Of a DNA stretch of 7,662 nt, positions 1 to 5,699 are shown piece by piece (the stretch's first letter is position 1; every line of letters begins with the position of its first letter). The notes beneath the pieces were generated by a model. It saw only the letters and a list, made by a program, of their open reading frames with translations, was not told the DNA's origin and ran no database searches. Source of the DNA: an uncultured Collinsella sp. (lineage in GTDB: Bacteria > Actinomycetota > Coriobacteriia > Coriobacteriales > Coriobacteriaceae). The DNA lies in assembly GCA_900545905.1 (NCBI GenBank), contig URBA01000064.1:1-7662 (forward strand), in the 5' to 3' direction. The translations under genes were made by a program, and so were the position numbers.

Positions 1-2
1 AG

Positions 3-257
3 TACCGCAACGCCTTTCGCATCGTGACGCTGGACGGACAGGTCATCAACCGGGGCGGCTCCATGACCGGCGGCTCTACCAGCCGCAGCACCGGTGTGCT
101 GAGCCGCGCGGCGGAACTGGAACGGCTGAATGGCCGGGCATCGGAGATGCACCGGAAATTGGAGGAGGCCAAGGCTGCGGAGGAAGCCTCCCGCCGGGAG
201 CTGGACGCGGCTCAGTACGAGCTGACCACCGCTGAGACTCAGCGCCGCGCCGCCGAG
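3..257 (+). other. smc: SMC chromosome-segregation ATPase fragment: end of hinge plus start of returning coiled coil
   Basis: The translation from position 3 reads YRNAFRIVTLDGQVINRGG, then SMTGGS, and then a GVLSR..EL..L segment. This is the typical end of the SMC hinge domain (TLDG...G.MTGGS..R..G.LSR..EL..L). It is followed by about 45 residues rich in Glu, Ala, Arg and Leu, typical of the SMC coiled coil. SMC forms a dimeric ring that organises the chromosome. Both ATPase head halves are missing, so this is only a middle slice of a ~1,190-residue protein. Codon choice differs from the rest of the window: CGG for Arg is frequent (codons at 51, 120, 132, 153 and 195) and GAA for Glu is used, whereas downstream genes use CGC and GAG almost exclusively. 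The sequence looks more like SMC of gut Clostridia (Oscillospirales) than of an actinobacterium; that is inference. The exact right boundary is uncertain within about 240-262. Confidence 0.8.
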
Positions 258-590
258 GACCGCGATATCGTCGCCGAGGGTCGCGACATTGGAACCGTCG
301 TGTTCCCTAACGCGCAGGTCAAGGTCTTCCTGACCGCCGACCCGCGCGAGCGCGCCCGCCGCCGCGTGCTGCAGCGTCACCAAAACGATGCTCAGCCGCT
401 CACGTCCGAGCAGCTCGAAGCCGAGGTCGACGAGACCCTCGACGCCCTTAAGAAGCGCGACAAGCTTGACAGCAGCCGCGAGGTCGCCCCGCTCGTGCCC
501 GCCGAGGACGCCGTGCACGTCGACTCCACCGCCCACACCATCGACGAGGTCGTCTCGATAATCGAGGACCTTATTAACCAAAGGAGGTAG
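3..590 (+). CDS. cmk: Chimeric open frame: SMC fragment joined to the C-terminal half of cytidylate kinase (partial, 5' end outside window)
   Basis: From about position 261 to the TAG at 588-590 the protein is the C-terminal half of cytidylate kinase, which transfers phosphate from ATP to CMP/dCMP in the cytoplasm. The family signature AEGRDIGTVVFP lies at 273-308. The conserved RDKLDSSREVAPLVPAEDA segment at 456-512 corresponds to the Arg/Asp-rich nucleotide-binding region, followed by VDST. About 100 residues follow GRD, as in full-length CMKs of ~220-230 residues. The N-terminal ~125 residues, including the Gly-rich P-loop, are absent. In their place, in frame, is SMC sequence (separate entry). 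The frame is open from position 3 with no convincing start; GTG at 24 lies inside conserved SMC sequence. The product as written cannot be an active CMP kinase. The real cmk probably continues upstream in the source genome and heads the operon with plsC. The CMK assignment is confident; whether the fusion exists in a cell is doubtful. Confidence 0.85.
   Translation, partial: YRNAFRIVTLDGQVINRGGSMTGGSTSRSTGVLSRAAELERLNGRASEMHRKLEEAKAAEEASRRELDAAQYELTTAETQRRAAEDRDIVAEGRDIGTVVFPNAQVKVFLTADPRERARRRVLQRHQNDAQPLTSEQLEAEVDETLDALKKRDKLDSSREVAPLVPAEDAVHVDSTAHTIDEVVSIIEDLINQRR
252..291 (+). repeat. Imperfect 21-base direct repeat at the SMC/CMK junction
   Basis: The bases at 252-270 (GCCGAGGACCGCGATATCG) and 273-291 (GCCGAGGGTCGCGACATTG) match at 15 of 19 positions with a period of 21. 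They encode AEDRDIV followed by AEGRDIG. The second copy is the conserved CMK signature. The first copy coincides with the place where SMC-like sequence stops. It may be native CMK sequence preceding the signature, or a patch of similarity that helped join two unrelated sequences. Confidence 0.5.
581..587 (+). promoter_or_regulatory. Ribosome binding site of plsC
   Basis: AAGGAGG is a near-perfect Shine-Dalgarno sequence ending directly before the cmk TAG stop, six bases before ATG 594. It fixes the plsC start and suggests translational coupling to cmk. Confidence 0.85.
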
Positions 591-593
591 CCC

Positions 594-1322
594 ATGCGCC
601 TGTTTCAGCAGACGCCCGAGGACTATTACAACGCCCCCTACGCCGAGTTTCCAGCGCTCATCCGCGGCACCGTCGTCGTAGTCATGGCCATCCTTTGGGC
701 CTTCTCCAAGCTCATGTGGCGCTGGAAGGTCGAGGACGCCGATCTTCTGTTTGAGCGCCAGGAAGGCCGCGGCAGCGTGGTCATCTGCAACCACACCTCG
801 ATGGCCGAGCTCTTGGCCGTGGAGACGGCGCTGTTCTTTGGGGGCCGCCGCATTCGTCCCATCTTTAAGTCCGAGTTCGCCAAGAGCAAGATTGTGCGCT
901 GGGCCTTTAGCCGCGTTGGCGGCATCCCCGTCGAGCGTGGTACTGCCGATATGAAGTGCCTGCGCGCCGCCCAGCATGCGCTGCAGCGCGGCGAGGACGT
1001 CCTGATCTTCCCAGAGGGCACACGCATCCGCTCGCGCGAGATCAAGCCCGAGGTCCACGGCGGCTTTGCGCTCATCGCCCAGATGGGCAAGGCGCCCGTC
1101 AACCCGCTCGCCATCTGCGGCTGGTCCGACATCACGCCCGCAGGCAAAAAGCTCATGCGTCCCAAGAAGTGCTGGATCCGCGCCGGCAAGGCCGTCTCGC
1201 TTTCCGACGCACCGGCTGGGCTTAAGCGCACGGAGCGCCTGGAATGGTTTGAGTCCGAGGCCATGAACCGCGTCTACGCCATGCGAGACGAGCTGTGCGC
1301 CGAGCATCCGGGCAGGTTCTAG
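594..1322 (+). CDS. plsC: 1-acyl-sn-glycerol-3-phosphate acyltransferase (PlsC family)
   Basis: A 242-residue protein of the PlsC/LPLAT family, which adds the second acyl chain to lysophosphatidic acid to make phosphatidic acid at the inner face of the membrane. Residues ~22-40 form one hydrophobic segment (LIRGTVVVVMAILWAFSKL), the expected N-terminal membrane anchor. Family motifs are in order: NHTSMAE at 66-72 (motif I), FKSEFAK...WAFSRVGGIPVERG at 91-116 (motifs II/III) and FPEGTRIRS at 139-147 (motif IV). The length is usual for the family. Motif I is normally HX4D; here it is HX4E (His67, Glu72), a conservative but unusual change in the catalytic dyad. The start at 594 has a strong Shine-Dalgarno sequence, and the stop is two bases before the ispH start. 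Because plsY and gpsA are in the same gene run, the phosphatidic acid pathway is the likely role, but substrate specificity within this broad family cannot be read from sequence. Confidence 0.9.
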   Translation: MRLFQQTPEDYYNAPYAEFPALIRGTVVVVMAILWAFSKLMWRWKVEDADLLFERQEGRGSVVICNHTSMAELLAVETALFFGGRRIRPIFKSEFAKSKIVRWAFSRVGGIPVERGTADMKCLRAAQHALQRGEDVLIFPEGTRIRSREIKPEVHGGFALIAQMGKAPVNPLAICGWSDITPAGKKLMRPKKCWIRAGKAVSLSDAPAGLKRTERLEWFESEAMNRVYAMRDELCAEHPGRF

Positions 1323-1324
1323 CC

Positions 1325-2224
1325 ATGAGCGAGAACGTGACGAACACCACCGCGACTGTGTCCGGCCAGGCAACCGCGCCTACCATCGAGATCGCCGCCC
1401 ACGCCGGCACTTGCTACGGCGTACAGCGCGCGCTCGACATGGCGCTGGCCGCCGCGCCGCAGGCAGGGGAGAGCACTCAGGTCCATACCTTGGGTCCGCT
1501 CATCCATAACCCCATCGTGGTGCGCGAGCTTGCTGAGGCAGGCGTCGGTCTGGCCGACACCTTGGACGACGCCGCAACCGGCACCGTGATCATCCGCGCC
1601 CACGGCGTGGTGCCGCAGGTAATCGGTGCTGCCCGCAAGCGCGACCTTACCGTGGTCGACGCCACCTGCCCCTACGTGAAGAAGGTCCATGTGGCAGCCG
1701 AGCGCCTGGTGCGCGAGGGCTACCGCGTGATCGTCGTGGGCGAGCCGGGGCACCCCGAGGTCGAGGGCATTCTAGGCCACGCAGGCGACGATGCGCAGGT
1801 CGTGAGCTGTGCCGCTGACGCCAACGCCTTGTCGCTCAAGGGCAAGGTAGGCCTCGTCGTGCAGACCACCCAGACCGCGCAGAACCTCGCCGAAGTCGTG
1901 GCCGCTATCACCCCGCGCGTGCAGGAGTTGCGTGTGATCAACACCATCTGCGCCGCCACGAGTGAGCGTCAACAGGCAGCAGCCACACTTGCCAACCGCT
2001 GCGACTGCATGGTCGTCGTGGGTGGCAAGAACTCGGGCAACACCCGCCGCCTGGCGCAAATTTGCGCAGACGCCTGCGAGCGCACGTATCACATCGAGGA
2101 AGCTTCCGAGCTCCAGGCCGCTTGGTTTGCCGAGGCGCGCCACATCGGCATCACCGCTGGAGCCTCCACCCCACAAGAACACATCGAACGCGCCGTCGCG
2201 CGCATCAAGGAGCTTTGCCGCTAA
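1325..2224 (+). CDS. ispH: 4-hydroxy-3-methylbut-2-enyl diphosphate reductase (IspH/LytB)
   Basis: A 299-residue cytoplasmic iron-sulfur enzyme that reduces HMBPP to IPP and DMAPP, the last step of the MEP isoprenoid pathway. The three cluster-binding cysteines are present: Cys30 (AGTCYGVQRAL), Cys115 (VDATCPYVKK) and Cys209 (NTICAATSERQ). The substrate-binding residues are also present: LGPLIHNP at 57-63, RAHGV at 91-95, GHPEVEG at 142-148 (His143 and the proton-relay Glu145), QTT at 180-182, GGKNSGNT at 233-240 and TAGASTP at 277-283. ATG 1325 is chosen because it lies just after the plsC stop; GTG 1295 would run into plsC. It has only a weak purine-rich stretch upstream (GGGCAGG, ~1310-1316), so translation may depend on coupling to plsC. 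Compared with the usual start just before the first motif, there is a ~20-residue Thr/Ala-rich N-terminal extension, probably disordered. No missing residues or frameshift. Confidence 0.96.
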   Translation: MSENVTNTTATVSGQATAPTIEIAAHAGTCYGVQRALDMALAAAPQAGESTQVHTLGPLIHNPIVVRELAEAGVGLADTLDDAATGTVIIRAHGVVPQVIGAARKRDLTVVDATCPYVKKVHVAAERLVREGYRVIVVGEPGHPEVEGILGHAGDDAQVVSCAADANALSLKGKVGLVVQTTQTAQNLAEVVAAITPRVQELRVINTICAATSERQQAAATLANRCDCMVVVGGKNSGNTRRLAQICADACERTYHIEEASELQAAWFAEARHIGITAGASTPQEHIERAVARIKELCR

Positions 2225-2226
2225 CC

Positions 2227-3669
2227 ATGGACCAGACCGTACCCGCATACGCCGCCGAGGTGGCCGATTACGGGCGCAGCCGCGACCCCGAGCCGGGTGA
2301 GGGCGCGCTCGTTAAGAATGTGCGTCCCGAATCGCCCGCATGGGATGTGGGTATCGAGCCGGGCATGCGCGTGCTCACGGTCAACGGTGAGGCGCTCACC
2401 GACATGATCGTATGGCTTTGGGAGGCCGACGACGACACCGTTGATTTGGAGGTATTCGACCCGCGCGACGGCACCGTCACCCCCGTCGAGCTCGACCGCT
2501 TCCCGGGAGAGGACTGGGGCCTTGAGTTCGATGGCCCCATCTTCGACGGCATGCGCACCTGTGTAAACGCCTGCGTGTTCTGTTTTATGACGATGCTGCC
2601 CAAGGGCGGCCGCTCCACGCTCTACATTCGCGACGACGACTACCGCCTGAGCTTTTTGCAGGGCAACTTTGTCACGCTCACGAACCTTACCGACGAGGAC
2701 GTGCAAAACGTCATCCAACGCAACATGAGCCCCATGAACGTGTCGGTCCATGCCGTAAGCCCCGACGTCCGCCGTCGTATGATGGGCCGCAACGCCCAGC
2801 GGGGCATGGACGTACTCGAGGCCATCATGGCCGCCGGCATCGAGATTCACGCGCAGATCGTGTTGTGCCCCGGCATGAACGACGGCGAGGAGCTGGAAAA
2901 GACCCTGCGCTTTTGCGAGGAGCACGAGCAAATCACAAGCCTGGGCATTGTGCCGCTCGGTTTTACCAAGCATCAGAACCGTTTTAGCTGGTCCTACAGC
3001 GACAAGCCCGAGCTAGCGCGCGAGACCATCGCCATGATTCGACCGTTCCAGGACCGCGCCTATGAGCGCTTTGGCCGCCACACCTTCCAGATGAGCGACG
3101 AGTTCTATCTGGACGCCGGCATCGATCCTCCCGAGGCAGACTTTTACGACGGTTACCCGCAGTACTACGACGGCATTGGCATGATCCGCTCGTATCTGGA
3201 CGAGACCGACGACGTGCTTGCCGCCGACGCCGAGCGTCTGGCCCGCGTCCGCGAGGCCATCGCCGAGCGTAACCAGCGCCTTCTGTGCCTCTCCGGCGCC
3301 AGCGCGCGCGACACCGTGGCGCGCTTTGTGGAGTCGCCGCATGGTCTCGGCGGCACCGTCACAGCCATCAAGAACCGCTACTTTGGCGGCAACGTGGACG
3401 TGACCGGCCTCATCGTCGCGTGTGACATTCTGGAGCAGCTGCCGCAGGACCTCTCTGGGGTTATGCTCTTTGTGCCTAAGCTCATGTTCAACGCTGACGG
3501 CATGACGCTTGACGAGTATCATTGTGACGATTTACTCGCAAGCCTTACCAGTCGCGGCGCCGAGGTTCATGTGGTATCGACCATGCCGCATGAGCTGCTC
3601 GATACCCTGGAGCGCATCCTTGGCATTGTGCCCGCAGACTCTAACACTTCCACTGACCCTACCCATTAA
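2227..3669 (+). CDS. PDZ/radical-SAM/DUF512 family protein of unknown function
   Basis: A 480-residue protein. Residues ~24-95 form a small PDZ-like domain (VKNVRPESPAWDVGIEPGMRVLTVNG resembles the PDZ peptide-binding edge). It is followed by a radical-SAM core with the cluster motif CVNACVFC (Cys112, Cys116, Cys119; CX3CX2C) and then LQGNFVTLTNL and MNVSVHAVSPDVRRRMMG, typical of the core barrel. The C-terminal third (~280-470) matches the DUF512 type, including NRYFGGNVDVTGLIVACDI at 383-401 and VPKLMFN at 416-422. Proteins of this make-up are annotated as DUF512 or putative FeS oxidoreductases, and to my knowledge no reaction is established. The motif implies a [4Fe-4S] cluster that cleaves S-adenosylmethionine. 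There is no signal peptide, so it is cytoplasmic. ATG 2227 is two bases after the ispH stop, with AAGGAG at 2207-2212 (a long 14-base spacing). The earlier in-frame ATG at 2062 would overlap ispH by more than 160 bases and is rejected. The gene lies directly before der, an arrangement I recall from many Gram-positive genomes. Confidence 0.9.
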   Translation: MDQTVPAYAAEVADYGRSRDPEPGEGALVKNVRPESPAWDVGIEPGMRVLTVNGEALTDMIVWLWEADDDTVDLEVFDPRDGTVTPVELDRFPGEDWGLEFDGPIFDGMRTCVNACVFCFMTMLPKGGRSTLYIRDDDYRLSFLQGNFVTLTNLTDEDVQNVIQRNMSPMNVSVHAVSPDVRRRMMGRNAQRGMDVLEAIMAAGIEIHAQIVLCPGMNDGEELEKTLRFCEEHEQITSLGIVPLGFTKHQNRFSWSYSDKPELARETIAMIRPFQDRAYERFGRHTFQMSDEFYLDAGIDPPEADFYDGYPQYYDGIGMIRSYLDETDDVLAADAERLARVREAIAERNQRLLCLSGASARDTVARFVESPHGLGGTVTAIKNRYFGGNVDVTGLIVACDILEQLPQDLSGVMLFVPKLMFNADGMTLDEYHCDDLLASLTSRGAEVHVVSTMPHELLDTLERILGIVPADSNTSTDPTH

Positions 3670-3674
3670 AGGAG
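3669..3674 (+). promoter_or_regulatory. Ribosome binding site of der
   Basis: AAGGAG begins on the last base of the TAA stop of the radical-SAM gene and sits five bases before ATG 3680. It selects this start over the far-upstream in-frame ATG at 3509, which lies inside the preceding gene. Confidence 0.8.
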
Positions 3675-3679
3675 AGCAG

Positions 3680-5014
3680 ATGAAACCTATCGTCGCCGTC
3701 GTCGGACGCCCCAACGTGGGCAAGTCCACGCTCGTTAACCGCCTGGCCCAGACCTCGGACGCCATCGTCCACGAGTCTCGCGGCGTCACGCGCGACCGCT
3801 CGTACCACACGGCCGATTGGAACGGCCGCGAGTTCACCATCGTCGACACGGGCGGCATCGAACCGCTCAAGAGCGACGATGTCTTTGCCACGTCCATTCG
3901 CGACCAGGCCCTCGCCGCCGCCGAGGAAGCCGCCGTCATCCTGTTTGTGGTCGACGGCCGCACCGGCGTCACCGAGGAGGACGAGTCGGTCGCTCGCATG
4001 CTCAAGCGCTGCGACAAGCCGGTCTTTCTGCTGGTGAACAAGCTCGACAACCCCGATCGCGAAAACGACAGCATCTGGGAGTTCTATTCGCTCGGCATCG
4101 GCGAGCCCACGCCGCTCTCGGCCCTGCATGGCCACGGTACGGGCGACCTGCTCGATGACATCGTGGCCCTGCTTCCGGAGGAAGAGGACGAGGTCGCCGA
4201 TGAGTTCCCCGACGCGCTGAACGTAGCCATCATCGGCCGCCCCAATGCCGGTAAGTCATCGCTGTTCAATCGTATCCTAGGCGCCGACCGCTCTATCGTG
4301 TCCAACATTGCCGGCACGACGCGCGACGCCATCGACACCGTCGTGGAGCGCAACGGTAAGCACTACCGCATGGTCGATACCGCGGGCATCCGCAAGAAGA
4401 GCACTGTGTACGAGAACATCGAGTACTACTCCATGGTCCGCGGCCTGCGCGCCATCGACCGCGCCGACGTGGCACTGCTCGTCGTCGACGCCTCCGTGGG
4501 CGTTACCGAGCAGGACCAGAAGGTCATGGGTCTTGCCATCGAGCGCGGCTGCGCCATCGTGGTGCTGCTCAACAAGTGGGACCTGCTCGACGATGACCGC
4601 AAGCGCGAGGCCTGCATGGAGACCGTCGACCGCCGTCTGGGCGTCATGGCTCCCTGGGCCCAGTACCTGCGCATCTCAGCCCTGACCGGCCGCAGCGTCG
4701 AGAAGATCTGGGCAATGGTAGACGCCGCCGAGAAGACGCGCTCGCAAAAGATCAGCACCTCGCGCCTCAACACGTTCCTCACCGACCTGCGCGAGTTCGG
4801 TCATACCGTAGTGGACGGCAAGCGCCGCCTGCGCATGCACTACGTGACCCAGACGGGCATCAACCCGCCGACGTTCACATTCTTCGTCAACCACAGCGAT
4901 CTGGTCAACGACACCTACCAGCGCTACGTGGAGAACCGCATGCGCTCGACCTTCGACTTTGCCGGCACACCCATTCGACTCTTCTTTAGGAAGAAGGAGC
5001 AAAAGGATGCATAA
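3680..5014 (+). CDS. der: Ribosome-assembly GTPase Der (EngA)
   Basis: A 444-residue essential GTPase with two tandem G domains and a C-terminal KH-like domain; Der binds the 50S precursor and is needed for its maturation. First G domain: GRPNVGKST at 9-17 (G1), GVTRD at 35-39 (G2), DTGG at 56-59 (G3), NKLD at 120-123 (G4), SALHG at 147-151 (G5). An acidic linker (PEEEDEVADEF) at ~166-176 joins it to the second: GRPNAGKSS at 186-194, GTTRD at 212-216, DTAG at 233-236, NKWD at 298-301, SALTG at 333-337. The KH-like domain covers ~350-440 and ends in the typical GTPIRLFFRKKE. All nucleotide-binding motifs are intact and the length is normal for the family. Its last eight bases overlap the plsY start, so the two genes are probably translationally coupled. 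Confidence 0.98.
   Translation: MKPIVAVVGRPNVGKSTLVNRLAQTSDAIVHESRGVTRDRSYHTADWNGREFTIVDTGGIEPLKSDDVFATSIRDQALAAAEEAAVILFVVDGRTGVTEEDESVARMLKRCDKPVFLLVNKLDNPDRENDSIWEFYSLGIGEPTPLSALHGHGTGDLLDDIVALLPEEEDEVADEFPDALNVAIIGRPNAGKSSLFNRILGADRSIVSNIAGTTRDAIDTVVERNGKHYRMVDTAGIRKKSTVYENIEYYSMVRGLRAIDRADVALLVVDASVGVTEQDQKVMGLAIERGCAIVVLLNKWDLLDDDRKREACMETVDRRLGVMAPWAQYLRISALTGRSVEKIWAMVDAAEKTRSQKISTSRLNTFLTDLREFGHTVVDGKRRLRMHYVTQTGINPPTFTFFVNHSDLVNDTYQRYVENRMRSTFDFAGTPIRLFFRKKEQKDA
4994..4999 (+). promoter_or_regulatory. Ribosome binding site of plsY, inside der
   Basis: AAGGAG lies within the last codons of der, seven bases before ATG 5007. It decides in favour of 5007 over the upstream in-frame ATG at 4959, which would add a polar segment (MPAHPFDSSLGRRSKR) not expected in PlsY. 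Confidence 0.8.
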
Positions 5015-5690
5015 TCCGATTCTGCTGACCGCCATCTGCGCCGTGGTATCGTTCTTTATCGGAGCGATTCCGTTTGGCCTGATCCTGGGCCGCGTGTTCA
5101 ACCACACTGACATTCGCAAGGCGGGCTCCGGCAACATCGGCACCACCAACGCCCTGCGCGTGGCCGGCCCCAAGGTGGCCGCGCTCACGCTGCTGCTCGA
5201 CTGCCTTAAGGGCGCCATCTGCGTCCTTATCGCGCGTCCGCTCATTGCCGACTTGGGCTATGGCTTCCCCGTGAGCATTATGGCCCCCGGTGCCGCCGGC
5301 GACTGGATGCTCGGCGTCATCTGCCTGGCAGCCGTGTGGGGCCATATCTTCTCGCCCTACCTCAACTTCCATGGCGGCAAGGGCATCGCAGTTGGTCTGG
5401 GCGTCATCCTCGCCTGGTACTGGCCCATCGGACTTTCGCTGCTGGGCATGTTTATCGTGGCCGTCGCCATCACCAAGTTTGTGTCGGTGGGCTCGCTTGC
5501 CGCGGCCATCGGTCTTCCCATCGCTGCCTGCGCGGTCTTTCCGTACAGCAGCCTCGGACTTAAGTTTTGCATGGCGCTGATCGGCATTACTGTGGTGTGG
5601 GCCCATCGTGCGAACATCAAAAAGCTCATGACGGGTAAGGAGTCCAAGCTCTCGTTTACCAAGCGCGTCACCGAACCCGATGATAAGTAG
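5007..5690 (+). CDS. plsY: Acyl-phosphate:glycerol-3-phosphate acyltransferase PlsY
   Basis: A 227-residue integral membrane enzyme that transfers an acyl chain from acyl-phosphate (made by PlsX, not in this window) to position 1 of sn-glycerol-3-phosphate, the first acylation in phospholipid synthesis. Hydrophobic segments are visible at about 5-28, 53-77, 95-116, 130-155, 158-180 and 184-199. The three conserved loop motifs are present: SGNIGTTNALRVAG at 41-54, FHGGKGIAVGLG at 121-132 (phosphate-binding Gly-rich loop) and HRANIKKL at 200-207. The tail after residue ~208 is charged and a little long but ordinary. The length is slightly above the usual ~195-215. The product of the next gene, GpsA, makes its acyl acceptor, and PlsC at 594 uses its product. 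Confidence 0.96.
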   Translation: MHNPILLTAICAVVSFFIGAIPFGLILGRVFNHTDIRKAGSGNIGTTNALRVAGPKVAALTLLLDCLKGAICVLIARPLIADLGYGFPVSIMAPGAAGDWMLGVICLAAVWGHIFSPYLNFHGGKGIAVGLGVILAWYWPIGLSLLGMFIVAVAITKFVSVGSLAAAIGLPIAACAVFPYSSLGLKFCMALIGITVVWAHRANIKKLMTGKESKLSFTKRVTEPDDK

Positions 5691-5693
5691 GAG
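5689..5693 (+). promoter_or_regulatory. Ribosome binding site of gpsA
   Basis: AGGAG overlaps the TAG stop of plsY and lies six bases before ATG 5700, again linking translation of neighbouring genes. Confidence 0.75.
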
Positions 5694-5699
5694 AGAGTC

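Noticed and set aside
24..590. A novel SMC-kinase fusion protein as a new biological system
   Set aside because: The kinase part lacks its P-loop, the SMC part lacks ATPase heads, and codon use changes at the junction. A chimeric contig explains all three observations better than a functional fusion.
2062..2226. Possible N-terminal extension of the radical-SAM protein from ATG 2062
   Set aside because: The extra 55 residues are Arg/His/Pro-rich translation of the ispH coding region in another frame. ATG 2227 directly after the ispH stop is more plausible.
2221..2973. 250-codon - strand frame opposite the radical-SAM gene
   Set aside because: It is antisense to the conserved PDZ and Cys-motif region and shows no family features or plausible ribosome site.
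3509..3679. Possible N-terminal extension of Der from ATG 3509
   Set aside because: It would overlap the radical-SAM gene by ~160 bases in another frame. Der proteins start immediately before the first G1 motif, as ATG 3680 does with a good ribosome site.
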